Shown: positions 26,519 through 35,671, numbered from the stretch's first letter. The stretch is DNA of 64,000 bases from Lewinellaceae bacterium (GCA_016716135.1 JADJWX010000006.1:248001-312000), one strand, 5' to 3'. Numbers and translations are program-made. The notes: generated from the sequence alone by a model not told the origin.

Positions 26519-27583
26519 TTATCTTTTAATTAACTTGTAAGTTGTCTGATTGCTATTGTTTAGAATGGTCAAATAGTATATCCCTGGTTTTACTTCTGGT
26601 AAGGTTATCGTTCCAAAACATTTGCCTTCAATAATTTTTCGCCCTAAAAAGTCATATATGATGAAGTATTCATCACCAATAAGATTCTCAATAAAGATTT
26701 CATCTGAAAACGGATTTGGGTAAATTTTATGTCTTTTTTCAAAGAGGTTTTCTTCAACAGGTGTCAAATTTTCACAGTAGCTAACATCAATTTCACTATA
26801 CAGATTTGGGTCTTGGTTTGGGTCTTCAACGGTGTTTGCCATCATTGAAATTTTGATAATTGGGTCAATTGTAGAAAAACATAGTTGGTGAAAGTTGTCA
26901 TTGTCATTTATATCTGCTATTGAAATTGGCACATGCGGAATCAGAACGCCTGAACTGTCAGAATAACCGATGTAGTATTGGAATAAGTCAGATTCCGTAT
27001 CACCACTTATGTATGGAGTAATGCCACCATTCCAAGCTACCTGTATAGTTTGGATTCCTGAACTGCATTCATTCAGATTACCATCAATTTTTTGGGCAAA
27101 AAATAAACTTGGGCCTTCATATAGCCGAACAACATTTGTGGTAGAGATTCCATTCAGGTTCATGATTTCCGAACAAGCGGACTCACCTGGCAAGGTGTTA
27201 ATGGTAAATAAATCACCCACAACTCTTACCTCAACAGGTGGACTGACAGCAGCATTCCCCAATTCACCAATTAAAAGAACGGTTCGATTTTCTCCGTTTT
27301 CATTTGCGGGTGCTAAAACAGCACAAATAGGTATGTGTATATTCCCAAGGCTATCAACAACTTCAAAATCAGATGCTGACAAGCTGGAGGCATCTATTGG
27401 GAATTTAAAATTCACAGGCATTCCATCCATCCCAAATGCACCTGGACATAGAAAATTTGCTTGAAACGGCAACGCATTATCAAGACCGAAAAAGGCTGAA
27501 ACCAGGGCCGTACTATCTTGTGTTTTAGCACAATTAGCAAATGTGATAAATGCTATTGCTGATATTAAAATTCTTACTTTCAT
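26519..27583 (-). CDS. Exported protein with T9SS type A sorting domain
   Basis: A 354-aa protein with a signal peptide (MKVRILISAIAFITFANCAK). A beta-rich body of unknown fold is followed by a C-terminal domain of about 75 residues: KIYPNPFSDEIFIENLIGDE, then YDFLGRKIIEGKCFGTITLP, and GIYYLTILNN. That is the type A signal recognised by the type IX secretion system, so the protein should be secreted or attached to the cell surface. It lies between copies R2 (3' side) and R3 (5' side) of the leader element. Confidence 0.9.
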   Translation of the reverse strand: MKVRILISAIAFITFANCAKTQDSTALVSAFFGLDNALPFQANFLCPGAFGMDGMPVNFKFPIDASSLSASDFEVVDSLGNIHIPICAVLAPANENGENRTVLLIGELGNAAVSPPVEVRVVGDLFTINTLPGESACSEIMNLNGISTTNVVRLYEGPSLFFAQKIDGNLNECSSGIQTIQVAWNGGITPYISGDTESDLFQYYIGYSDSSGVLIPHVPISIADINDNDNFHQLCFSTIDPIIKISMMANTVEDPNQDPNLYSEIDVSYCENLTPVEENLFEKRHKIYPNPFSDEIFIENLIGDEYFIIYDFLGRKIIEGKCFGTITLPEVKPGIYYLTILNNSNQTTYKLIKR

Positions 27584-27702
27584 AGGAATATGGTTTGTTT
27601 AATTGCTTGCAACTTCTGCGTATAAGCACCCAAGGTGCCGAATAAGTAGATTTTTAGATGTATATCCGTACCTCTGATGCCTATAAACGCCCAATAACCA
27701 CA

Positions 27703-27739
27703 CTGCCCTTCCCCCGGCAAAACACCGGAGCAAGGGCAG
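27703..27739 (-). promoter_or_regulatory. R3 leader hairpin
   Basis: CTGCCCTT...AAGGGCAG with an inner CCGG/CCGG stem, in the 5' UTR of the T9SS cargo gene. It is followed downstream by two smaller hairpins, one with the arms ggcatc / ggtacg-type and GGCACCTTGGGTGC. Confidence 0.55.
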
Positions 27740-27797
27740 CGTAAAAGGTATAATATGGCATGGGAAGGCTGGTCAAGCGTGAGTTATATTTGGGAAA

Positions 27798-27828
27798 CAA
27801 ATTTAATCCCAATTCGGTATGGGTCAAA
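27798..27828 (-). promoter_or_regulatory. R3: shared promoter element before the T9SS cargo gene
   Basis: On the minus strand TTTG (27825-27828), 19 bp, TAAATTTG (27798-27805). The start of transcription would be near 27791, about 208 nt before the ATG. Confidence 0.65.
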
Positions 27829-27930
27829 CGCGGGGCCGCAGAAAAAATCAGCGGCCAACCGGCAGTTTTCCATCGAGGGGTTTACGGATGCGGACAACGT
27901 CCGCTTGATATTTGGGCGAGATTACCTTTA

Positions 27931-28105
27931 GCGGAATCAAATCCGCGTTTATCCGCGTCTTCGCCGCAGGCGAATCTGCGGTATCCGCGTTCCAACCGCT
28001 CTACGTTGGGAGCGCTCCTTTGGATTTCCCGGCGAACAGGATTAGAACGCGGATGAGGCGGATTCGCCTGCGGCGAAACGCGGATTTTCGCGGATTTGAT
28101 TCCGC
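27931..28105. repeat. K3: 'atccgcg' palindromic repeat
   Basis: The left arm gcggaatcaaatccgcgttt is mirrored by cggatttgattccgc at the right end; the inner words gcgaatctgcg / gattcgcctgcggcg are also paired. It lies directly next to the R3 element. Confidence 0.8.
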
Positions 28106-28189
28106 TTAGGGCAGGTAAGGCGATTAATGTCAAACTAAAGGCGGGGCCACGTAAAAAGCAACGGCCAGCCGGCAGTGCGCACAGCCCCC

Positions 28190-29581
28190 CTACTTCGGTA
28201 ATAACCGCACGATCCGCCCCGGCCCTTCCAGCGCCACATAAATATACCCGTCGGGGCCGATGCGTACATCGCGGACGCGGCTGTTCAGTTCTTCCAGCAT
28301 TTTTTCCTGGTGAATGACCAGGCTGTCTTTCAGTACCACGCGCTCCAGGTACTGGAACCGGAGGGAGCCGATGAGCAGGTTGTTTTTCCAGCCGGGGTAC
28401 TTGTCGCTGGTCACGAAGGCCATGCCGCAAGGGGCAATGGAGGGCACATAATAAAACAGGGGCTGTTCCATGCCGGCCTGTTCGGTCAGGTCGGTAAAGC
28501 GCGTGCCGTTGTAATTGATGCCGTAGGAGATGACCGGCCAGCCGTAGTTGGCGCCTTTTTTTATGATGTTGATCTCATCGCCGCCGCGGGGCCCGTGTTC
28601 GTGTTCCCAAACGGCGCCGGTTTCGGGGTGTAGGGCGAGGCCTTGCGGGTTGCGGTGGCCGTAGCTGTAAATCGATTCCGCAGCGCCGGGTTGCCCGACG
28701 AAGGGATTGTTGGCGGGGACGCTGCCGTCGTCGTACAGGCGGTGGATCTTGCCGTTGGTGTTGTCGAGTGCTTGCGGGAAGTCGTCGCGGCGGCCCCGTT
28801 CGCCATTGGAAAAGTACAGGTAGCCCTCCCGGTCAAACAGCATGCGGTTGCCGAAGTGGTGGTTGGTGGACACGGCCGGGTAGCCGCGGTAAATTTCCTG
28901 GATGTCTGTCAGCGCATCGCCCTGGAGCCGGGCGCGGATGATGGCGGTGTTGCCGTTTCTGGGGTTATCTGCGTCGATGTAACTGTAGGAAATGTACAGC
29001 CAGCCGTTTTCCTCGTATTGCGGATGCAGTTTCAGGTCCATGAGGCCACCCTGTCCGGCAGCCCGCACCGGGGGCAGGCCTTTGATGGGGGTGAGGCCGG
29101 TTGTTTTGGAAAAGCGGGACAGCGTGCCTTTTTTCTCCGCGATCAGCATATCGCCGTCGGGCAAGAATTCCATGCCCCAGGGAATTTCGAGTCCGTCGAC
29201 CACGACCTCCACGGTGTAGCCCTTGCCCGCTTCTTTGACCTCGGCGATATAGTCTTTTTCGTAGTCATAGTTTTTGATAAACAGGCTCAGTTCGCGGATC
29301 GTGCTTTCGGGCAGGGAAACCTTGAAGGCGGGCATGCCTTTGTCGGTGTCGCCGTTTTTGATGGCAGCATCCAGTTCGTCGAGCGAGCGGTTTTTGTGGC
29401 TTTTCAGCATTTTAAAATGTTGCAGCTGTGCGCCGTGGCAGCCTGCGCAATAGTCGGCGTACAGGCGGGGGATATCGGCATCGGCTTGTTTGGCGCTGTC
29501 GCCGGCAGGGCTGTTGTTGCAGGTGCCGAGCAGGATGGCTATGGAGCAGGTAGTGGCGATTAACAGGTTTTGTACTTTCAT
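28190..29581 (-). CDS. Cytochrome c / sorbosone dehydrogenase-type PQQ sugar dehydrogenase
   Basis: Start at 29581 (MKVQNLLIATTCSIAILLGT followed by C), a probable lipoprotein. Residues about 35-105 form a cytochrome c domain with haem motif CAGCH (45-49) and KGMPAF around the likely axial Met. Residues about 110-460 are a six-bladed glucose/sorbosone dehydrogenase propeller (GLEIPWGMEFLPDGDMLIAE, STNHHFGNRMLFDREGYLYF, SYGHRNPQGLALHPETGAVW). Such fusions oxidise a sugar or aldose with PQQ and pass electrons to the haem. The substrate is not known. Confidence 0.9.
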   Translation of the reverse strand: MKVQNLLIATTCSIAILLGTCNNSPAGDSAKQADADIPRLYADYCAGCHGAQLQHFKMLKSHKNRSLDELDAAIKNGDTDKGMPAFKVSLPESTIRELSLFIKNYDYEKDYIAEVKEAGKGYTVEVVVDGLEIPWGMEFLPDGDMLIAEKKGTLSRFSKTTGLTPIKGLPPVRAAGQGGLMDLKLHPQYEENGWLYISYSYIDADNPRNGNTAIIRARLQGDALTDIQEIYRGYPAVSTNHHFGNRMLFDREGYLYFSNGERGRRDDFPQALDNTNGKIHRLYDDGSVPANNPFVGQPGAAESIYSYGHRNPQGLALHPETGAVWEHEHGPRGGDEINIIKKGANYGWPVISYGINYNGTRFTDLTEQAGMEQPLFYYVPSIAPCGMAFVTSDKYPGWKNNLLIGSLRFQYLERVVLKDSLVIHQEKMLEELNSRVRDVRIGPDGYIYVALEGPGRIVRLLPK

Positions 29582-29599
29582 GGTGCTTGTGTTTTTATG

Positions 29600-30140
29600 G
29601 TTTGTGACGCGGGCCCCGCCCATAGCCCCTCCCCCCCAGGGAGGGGGGCTTGCTTTCAACACTAATTTTGATTGGGGTTAGGGCAGTCAGCCTTCCCCGT
29701 TGGGGGGCTTCCAATTGCCCAAAAGTTGATTGAATTTTTGAGGATGTATTAAACTTGAATTATGTTTTTTGATGAAACAATTCGCTCCGCCCCTGTCAAC
29801 CCCACCCCCGGCCCCCATAGCCAACAACTCAAGGTATTTTGCAGGATAAAAACATTGAATTATTTTTTTGAACATCTCGCTCCGCCGTGTCAACCCCACC
29901 CCCGGCCCCTCCCCAAGGGGGCGGGGAGCCGTAGCGTCGACCGCTTTTTTTGCTCCAAACTCAAAGGTGATGGTGTAATCTACGGTGTACGGCGCGGCTC
30001 CCCACCCCCTTGGGGAGGGGCAGGGGGGGGTTGACACCGGAGCCAAATTTGCCAAAAATGCCCCGTCGATTTCAATCCTGTTAAAAACATTTCAACCAAC
30101 TTGTGGGTAATCGGGAGCCCACGGGGGTAGGGCAGAGGCC
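29600..30140. repeat. GC-skewed repeat field
   Basis: The 628-bp gap holds several copies of 'gtcaaccccacccccggccc' (29795, 29889 and, inverted, 30010-30036) and hairpins such as ccccctccctgg/ccagggaggggg at 29628-29650. The same words border the N-type MITEs, so these are probably decayed ends of that family. Nothing else is seen. Confidence 0.6.
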
Positions 30141-30209
30141 GGAGCTGACCTGCAAGCGCATTACCATAACAAACCTAAGCAAAAATCAGCGCAGGCCGGA
30201 TAGCCCCCA

Positions 30210-31028
30210 TCAATACCGCGGCGGGTACAAGCTCAAAAACGCCGCATAAATGCTCCGGTGCAGTACGGTGGCGTGATCTTCTTCCGGCATCATGTTAAAT
30301 ACCAGGCGCATTCCGGTTCTTTTTGACTGCCTTAGCAGCCTGGCGATCTTTTTGGCTTCCCGCCGCATGATCCGGGCTTCTTTTTTACCCGCCGAAACAT
30401 ACACGTAGCGGATTGGGGCGCTGTTTTTTTCGAGCCATTGCGGGGCGGCTTTCAGCAGGCTTTCGTTGTCCCACCACAGGCTCGGGCTGACGATGAAGTA
30501 ATGCGTGAACAGGGCGGGTTTTTTCAGCAAAATTTCGGTTGCCAGCAAGCCGCCCAGCGATTGGCCGATCAGCATTTTCGTATCGGTGGTTTTGTATGTC
30601 GCGTCGATGTAGGGTTGCAATTCGGTTTCCAGAAATTGAATGAATGCCTCGGAATGCCCGGTGGTGGGGTATTTGTCCTTTAGTTCCTGAAGCTCGGTGT
30701 GAAACGTGAAATCGCGTTTCCGGTCCACATTGGCGATGCCGATAATGATGGATTCGGGCATGGTGTACATCATGTTGAAAAACTGCGCCAGCCCGACGAT
30801 GTGCAGGAAATCTTCGTTGAGCGTGCCATCAAGCAGGTAGAGCACCGGATACTCCTTCGACGGGTCGTAGTTTTCCGGGAGGTAAATATTCAGGGTGCGG
30901 GTTTCCTGTAAAGCGGTGGATGATATGGTTGCCACATCACCGATTGCCAAAGGACGGATGCTGGTTGTTTGGGCGGATGCCGAAAGCGTTAGCGCCAGGA
31001 AAAAGAGGGTTTTGAAAAAATGCTGCAT
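30210..31028 (-). CDS. Exported esterase, alpha/beta hydrolase (putative esterase/Fes type)
   Basis: A 272-aa protein with a signal peptide (MQHFFKTLFFLALTLSASAQ). The fold of the PF00756 esterases is visible: YPVLYLLDGTLNEDFLHIVG, PESIIIGIANVDRKRDF, and nucleophile elbow LIGQSLGGLLATEI with the Ser. A late His is in EEDHATVLHRSIYAAF. Relatives include siderophore and feruloyl esterases. The natural ester is unknown. Confidence 0.87.
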   Translation of the reverse strand: MQHFFKTLFFLALTLSASAQTTSIRPLAIGDVATISSTALQETRTLNIYLPENYDPSKEYPVLYLLDGTLNEDFLHIVGLAQFFNMMYTMPESIIIGIANVDRKRDFTFHTELQELKDKYPTTGHSEAFIQFLETELQPYIDATYKTTDTKMLIGQSLGGLLATEILLKKPALFTHYFIVSPSLWWDNESLLKAAPQWLEKNSAPIRYVYVSAGKKEARIMRREAKKIARLLRQSKRTGMRLVFNMMPEEDHATVLHRSIYAAFLSLYPPRY

Positions 31029-31083
31029 GGCTGTTAGTTGTTTTTGTGCGGTGATTTAAACGTGTGTTGAACTGGCCGAATTG

Positions 31084-31243
31084 GAATCAAATCCGCGTTT
31101 TTCCGCGTTTCGCCAAAGGCGAATCCGCCTCATCCGCATTCAAATACTGCTCGCCAGGAAGCGTTCCCGATGTAGAGGAGTCAGGACGCGGATACCACAG
31201 ATTCGCCTTTGGCGAAACGCGGATTTTCGCGGATTTGATCCCG
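31084..31243. repeat. K4: 'atccgcg' palindromic repeat
   Basis: The arms gaatcaaatccgcgtttttc and gcggattttcgcggatttga, with inner pairs gtttcgccaaaggcgaatcc / attcgcctttggcgaaacg. It fills much of the gap between the esterase and the GRAS gene, which point away from each other. The rest of the gap (31244-31459) shows no gene. Confidence 0.8.
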
Positions 31244-31459
31244 GTAAGGTGCAATTTGGGGTTTAGCGCCTAAAGAAGCCGGTCGCCAATGTACTGCAAT
31301 TCCGGCGCCGCCCGTGCCCCGGTGCGGTTCGTTCCGGATTTGCCACGTTTTACTTTTTGGGCCGCCTGTTTCAAAGACAAAAAATTGGCGTGCGCAACGG
31401 CGGGCTGCACCTTTGCTTCATCAAACAAATGGCTAATAAGCATTCAAACGAACAAGGCA

Positions 31460-32536
31460 ATGCAAACGAACTTTCAACCCGATATTTATGAAACCCTCTG
31501 CCGCTTCATGCGGCTGTCGCTCCACCAGGTAGACGACCAAATGAAAACTGAAATCGAAGCCTTTTTTGCCCACTGCGCAGCAGGCATGGATACCGACTCC
31601 CAAAAATTACTGGCCACCCTGCTCCTGAAAGCGCTGAACAAGCGGATACACTCCGAAGCCATCGGCCGGAACATCTACCTGGGCAAGTACGAGGTTTCGC
31701 AGATCCAGTTGTTCAACATCCTGATCGAGAAATTCCCCTTCGTCAAGTACAGCCAGCAGATCGCCAACCAGGCTATCGTGGAGGCCATGCGGGAACAGGA
31801 GGAAGTTAGTTTGGTGGATATCGGGATCGGACAGGGCACGCAGGTGTTGCACATTATCGAACTGGCGAAAAGCCTGCCCCGGCTCAAAAAATTGCACATC
31901 GTGGGTATCGAGCCCTTCGGCGATGCCCTGGCCCGCGCCGAGGCAGCCATTTTGCAGCAAAACGAAAATGCGCCGTTTGATATTCGTTTCACCGGCATTT
32001 GCGATGCGGTGGAAAACGTTGATCTGGCGGCCATCGAGGGCCTGTCCGGCGCGGTTATCGTCAACGCTTCGCTGGCGCTGCACCATATCCAGTCGGCACA
32101 ATTGCGCCGCGAAACGATCGCTCGTGTTCGGGCGCTCAACCCCGAGGCTTTCGTGCTGATCGAGCCGAATGTCAACCACTACGAACCCGATTTTTATACC
32201 CGGTTTCAGAATTGTTACAAGCACTTTTACAGCATTTTCCAGGTCATCGACCGGATTGAAAACATCAATAACGCCGATAAAAACGCGCTGAAACTGTTCT
32301 TCGGACGGGAGATTGAAGACATCATCGGCAAGGAAGAAAAAGACCGCTACGAAAAGCACGAGCCCGCTACCCACTGGATCGAACGGCTGCGCGAAAACCG
32401 CTTTGCCATCCGCAACGAGTTGCTGAAAACGCCGGTTCAGGAAACCTGCGGCGTAGCCATTGAGCAGCGCCCGGAGGGATTTGTGGGTTTCCGGTTTGAG
32501 GAGGAGACGGTGCTGGCGGTGCTGTATGCCAACTAG
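31460..32536 (+). CDS. Bacterial GRAS-domain protein (methyltransferase-like)
   Basis: Start at 31460 (MQTNFQPDIYETLCRFMRLS); the open stretch upstream is not protein-like. About 358 aa. The Rossmann motif SLVDIGIGQGTQVLHIIELA is followed by LHIVGIEPFGDALARAEAAI, VNASLALHHI, LIEPNVNHYEPDFYTRF and a C-terminal GFVGFRFEEETVLAVLYAN. This is the layout of GRAS domains (LHRI-VHIID-PFYRE-SAW), which in plants are DELLA/SCR-type regulators and in bacteria are thought to be SAM-dependent methyltransferases of small molecules. It is followed on the same strand by an aminotransferase. The reaction is unknown. Confidence 0.82.
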   Translation: MQTNFQPDIYETLCRFMRLSLHQVDDQMKTEIEAFFAHCAAGMDTDSQKLLATLLLKALNKRIHSEAIGRNIYLGKYEVSQIQLFNILIEKFPFVKYSQQIANQAIVEAMREQEEVSLVDIGIGQGTQVLHIIELAKSLPRLKKLHIVGIEPFGDALARAEAAILQQNENAPFDIRFTGICDAVENVDLAAIEGLSGAVIVNASLALHHIQSAQLRRETIARVRALNPEAFVLIEPNVNHYEPDFYTRFQNCYKHFYSIFQVIDRIENINNADKNALKLFFGREIEDIIGKEEKDRYEKHEPATHWIERLRENRFAIRNELLKTPVQETCGVAIEQRPEGFVGFRFEEETVLAVLYAN

Positions 32537-32565
32537 ATCAACGTATTTCAAATTTCCACTTCACC

Positions 32566-32712
32566 ACGTGTCAACCCCACCCCCATCCCCTCCCCCCGCG
32601 GGGAGGGGGGCCTGATCCCGCTTTACTATTTGATTTTGCAAACGGCATCAGGACATTGTCTGAGAGCAAGCCCCCCTCTCCCTTGGGGGAGGGGATGGGG
32701 GTGGGGTTGACA
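32566..32712. repeat. Inverted GC-skewed repeat between GRAS and aminotransferase
   Basis: gtcaaccccacccccatccc at 32567 is the exact inverted counterpart of gggatgggggtggggttgac at 32693. Between them are cccctccccc/ggggag hairpins. It may form a large stem that separates or attenuates the two genes. Confidence 0.65.
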
Positions 32713-32728
32713 AACAAAACGATACGTC

Positions 32729-33946
32729 ATGCAATCCAACATATTCAACGAACGCCTGCAACAGGCAGGAACCCGGGTCGCTCACAGTGTACTATCTACC
32801 CGCTTCCAGCTCGACAAAAACGAGCAGACCGACGATGTGGATTTCGCCTTGAAACAACAGGTAGTCAACTGCCTGTTGAACGCCAACTGGAACCGCTACC
32901 CGACGTCGGACTACCGCGACATCGAAGCCAAAATAGCCGGCTACTGCGACCTCCAGCCGGAAAACATCGCCCTGAGCGCCGGTTCGGCCAGCATCATCAC
33001 CACGCTGTTGGACTATTTTGCGCTCAACCAAAAGCGGATCATCATCACCCAGCCCTCCTATTCGCTGTTCGACTACCATTGTCAAACCTACAACATCAAC
33101 TACGAGTCCTGGCTGCTGACGCCGGAACTGGAGTACGACTACGATAACATTCCAAAACTCGACGCCAATTCCGTGCTCATCGTAACGACGCCCAACAACC
33201 CCGTGGGCAACACCTTCGATGCGGCGAAACTGGAAAAACTGCTGACCGACAACCCGCAAGCCTGCATCATCCTCGACGCGGTGTATTGCGAATTCTGCCA
33301 GATGGACATCGCTCCGCTGGTGCGGAAATACGAAAACCTGATCGTGTTGCGCTCCTTTTCCAAAGCATTTCCCATTGCCGGCCTGCGGCTCGGGTATTTG
33401 TGCGCAGCCCCGAAAACAACGGCCGCGGTGCGCAAACTGCTGCTGCAATTTTCGATCTGCCACTTCTCGCTGATCTTCGCCCGGGAGATGCTTTTCACGC
33501 CGGAATTTATGGAAACGTCGCGCCGGCAGGTCCGGGAGATCATCGCCGAGCGGGAACGCATGTGCCGCCTGCTGACGGACAATTACGACCGCCAGACCCT
33601 CAAGGTGTTCAAGTCGGCCGGTAATTTCCTGCTCATCCGCGTGTTCGACGATGCCGCCTACAAACAACTCCTGGCCGACCTGGAAGCCGCCGGCATCCGG
33701 GTGCTGAACACCTCGCGTTTTCCGCTGCTGTACAATACGCTCCGCGTGTCTATCGGCAGCCGCCGGGAAAACGAGGCGTTTCTGAACTGCCTGCACAACA
33801 GCCTGGCCGGCGTGTCCGCCGATACGGCGTTGCTGGCCGATTTACTGCAGGAATGTTTTCTGGCAGATAAATCGCGGGTGGGCAGTGGAGTGGGGGATAT
33901 GCCCCGGGAGTCCTGGGCGCGGGCTCGGCAGGAGCGGCGGGCCTGA
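32729..33946 (+). CDS. Class I/II PLP aminotransferase (histidinol-phosphate type)
   Basis: Fold type I aminotransferase of about 405 aa. VTTPNNPVGNTF holds the substrate-carboxylate Asn (N157). ILDAVYCEF holds D183 and Y186 at the pyridine ring. LRSFSKAFPIAGLRLGYLCA holds the Schiff-base lysine K212. SRFPLLYNTLRVSIGSRREN holds the arginine for the alpha-carboxylate. A tail of about 40 residues after residue 365 is not part of the fold. It follows the GRAS gene on the same strand. It may act with it on one amino-acid-like metabolite; a histidine-pathway role is unlikely because no his genes are near. Confidence 0.85.
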   Translation: MQSNIFNERLQQAGTRVAHSVLSTRFQLDKNEQTDDVDFALKQQVVNCLLNANWNRYPTSDYRDIEAKIAGYCDLQPENIALSAGSASIITTLLDYFALNQKRIIITQPSYSLFDYHCQTYNINYESWLLTPELEYDYDNIPKLDANSVLIVTTPNNPVGNTFDAAKLEKLLTDNPQACIILDAVYCEFCQMDIAPLVRKYENLIVLRSFSKAFPIAGLRLGYLCAAPKTTAAVRKLLLQFSICHFSLIFAREMLFTPEFMETSRRQVREIIAERERMCRLLTDNYDRQTLKVFKSAGNFLLIRVFDDAAYKQLLADLEAAGIRVLNTSRFPLLYNTLRVSIGSRRENEAFLNCLHNSLAGVSADTALLADLLQECFLADKSRVGSGVGDMPRESWARARQERRA

Positions 33947-33997
33947 GTGCCAAATATTTTCTGTGTGAAAATTCGGTGTAACGCTCACCAGCGGGAC

Positions 33998-34084
33998 TTG
34001 TTGACGGCAAGTGTCACGTTGCAAACGCTCACTAGCGCATAGTGGTTATTTGTTGGTTTTTGGACACTTTGGGCCAGTGGGGCA
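33998..34084 (-). repeat. Post-stop motif element A (90 bp)
   Basis: On the minus strand the stop of the 206-aa gene is followed within three bases by CCCCACTGGCCCAAAGTGTC, then CAAAAACCAACAAATAACC, then words shared with array T and the 18600 spacer (gcaacgtgacacttgccgtc). Confidence 0.6.
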
Positions 34085-34705
34085 TTAGTTCACTGGAACA
34101 AGAATTTCAAAATTCTTTTGAATGATTCCGTCAAGATAACTGCCTAATTTAAACTCTTTTCCCGCAATTGCATCATGAATAATTGTTCCTTCAAATTCAT
34201 AATGTCTTGTTTCTATCTTAATTGCTCTATCATCATCAACTGTATAGATACTTCTATAATCAGTTTTCATTGACGTTATTCGTTCGGTTATTTCTTCTAT
34301 ACTTCTACTGATTTTTTCAACGGTAACATTGCAGAATCCATTTTCTTGAAATTTGAAATATCTTTTGTAAATGTGATAAAATGAATTTCCAGCATGCCAT
34401 TCAACAAATATGAAAGCCTGAGAGCTGTATATCTTGTCAAACTTCAACATGTTATGAGGGTTGCTCACTTTGTAGTCCCATCGTGAATTGAAATAGCGTT
34501 CAAGATTTTGTTGCTCTTCAGTCAAATCAGATAAAAGGTTCGAATCGTAATCAGCACTTTTCTGCCAAGTATTATATCTATCGATAGTCTCTCTATTCGA
34601 CATTAGCTGTTCCCTGATTTCATGTGATACCTCATTAAAATTTTTCTTTTGGAGGTTTAAAGAGCTGTCCAAATGGTCAGTTAGGTTTTTGTCGTGTTCT
34701 GTCAT
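34085..34705 (-). CDS. Hypothetical protein, 206 aa, AT-rich
   Basis: Starts MTEHDKNLTDHLDSSLNLQK. The first 70 residues are predicted coiled/helical; the rest is beta-rich (SSQAFIFVEWHAGNSFYHIY, IKIETRHYEFEGTIIHDAIA). There is no signal peptide. No family is recognised. It is AT-rich and followed by a CCCCACTGGCCC motif, so it is probably acquired DNA. Confidence 0.6.
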   Translation of the reverse strand: MTEHDKNLTDHLDSSLNLQKKNFNEVSHEIREQLMSNRETIDRYNTWQKSADYDSNLLSDLTEEQQNLERYFNSRWDYKVSNPHNMLKFDKIYSSQAFIFVEWHAGNSFYHIYKRYFKFQENGFCNVTVEKISRSIEEITERITSMKTDYRSIYTVDDDRAIKIETRHYEFEGTIIHDAIAGKEFKLGSYLDGIIQKNFEILVPVN

Positions 34706-34828
34706 CGTTATTTTTTTACGAGCGTATTTGGAAATTTATAGTAGCATAACAAAAGGGAATCAGTGTATAAATTGTGCGGATCCAATTCCCAAGTTTATGC
34801 GCCAGAAGTTTGAACCGCTGACTGATTC

Positions 34829-34877
34829 CCGCTAAGGATAGTTGTTCGTCAGTTGCGTAACCCCGGTATGCGCCTTC
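34829..34877 (-). repeat. 49-bp direct repeat, downstream copy (bounds lipoprotein gene)
   Basis: Plus-strand words ccgctaagg, gttgttcgtcagttgcgtaa and ccccggtatgcgccttc. The second copy is at 35623-35671, with about five mismatches. The two copies lie on either side of one gene. Confidence 0.75.
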
Positions 34878-34930
34878 CCGACCGGGACTCCCGAGCGCAT
34901 GGTGGATATTTGTAGGTTTTTGAGCAGTTT

Positions 34931-34949
34931 GAGCCAGCGGGGGATGAAT
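34931..34949 (-). repeat. Post-stop motif (lipoprotein gene)
   Basis: CCCCCGCTGGCTCAAACTGC follows the stop of the 216-aa lipoprotein by six bases, then CAAAAACCTACAAATATCC, matching element A. Confidence 0.6.
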
Positions 34950-35600
34950 TTAGTACTCAATTGTATAATTTACTGTATCCTTTGGTACTAAAAAGATAGA
35001 GCCTTCAAATTGTGCGCTTGTATTTTGAAATGGAATAAAATCCCAAAAAATTGAAATGTTTTCTTCAGATGGGAACGCCAATACTTCAGTAACACTTTCA
35101 CCGATTTGTAAAATTTCAGGATAATTTTTGAAGTGCGTTAAGCCAAAACCTTCGGACAACACTGTTGGGCTTGATAATTTTATAAAAACAGAATCCTGAA
35201 AGCCTGATATATTTTTGGCAATCAGTTTTATATAGCCATCTTTAGGAATTAGTTGAATATCTATATTGTTACTATCATTGGAAATTAAATTGGTCGCGGG
35301 AAACAGCTTAATTAGGTATTCCGGGTTCTTTTCTGCTGATTGAAAGGTGAATCGATACTCGGGTGGGATACTTAATGTATAATTGCCATTGATGTCACTA
35401 TAGGTTGAAAAGTTTTGATACTGCTCATTTTCTGCTGGCCCCGCAAATCCAAAGCAATATAAGTATGCATTAGGAACAATTGATCCAGTTTTGGAATCTG
35501 TTATTCTTCCGTAAATAATTGTAGATGCCAGCCTTTCTTTTTTGCAAGATAAACATCCAATTGTTACGTAAATAAAAAGTAAGAAAATACCAGTGCGCAT
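34950..35600 (-). CDS. Lipoprotein with carboxypeptidase-regulatory-like domain
   Basis: A 216-aa SPII lipoprotein (MRTGIFLLFIYVTIGCLSC, lipobox CLSC). Residues about 28-80 (ASTIIYGRITDSKTGSIVPN, then YSDINGNYTLSIPPEYRFTF) are the beta-sandwich 'CarboxypepD_reg-like' domain common in Bacteroidota surface proteins. The remainder is beta-rich without assignment. It is bounded by 49-bp direct repeats and a post-stop motif, like a cassette. Confidence 0.75.
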   Translation of the reverse strand: MRTGIFLLFIYVTIGCLSCKKERLASTIIYGRITDSKTGSIVPNAYLYCFGFAGPAENEQYQNFSTYSDINGNYTLSIPPEYRFTFQSAEKNPEYLIKLFPATNLISNDSNNIDIQLIPKDGYIKLIAKNISGFQDSVFIKLSSPTVLSEGFGLTHFKNYPEILQIGESVTEVLAFPSEENISIFWDFIPFQNTSAQFEGSIFLVPKDTVNYTIEY

Positions 35601-35622
35601 TTTGTAATAGACTTGATTTGAT

Positions 35623-35671
35623 CCGCTAAGGTTCGTTGTTCGTCAGTTGCGTAACCCCGCTATACGCCTTC
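35623..35671 (-). repeat. 49-bp direct repeat, upstream copy
   Basis: Partner of 34829-34877. It ends exactly at the stop codon of the first propeller paralogue (35672) and lies 22 bp upstream of the lipoprotein ATG. Confidence 0.75.

Noticed and set aside
29687..30055. 122-aa frame in the GC-skewed field
   Set aside because: It is composed of translated repeat words (PSPRGWG, PRPLGEGPGVG) and contains no protein-like segment.
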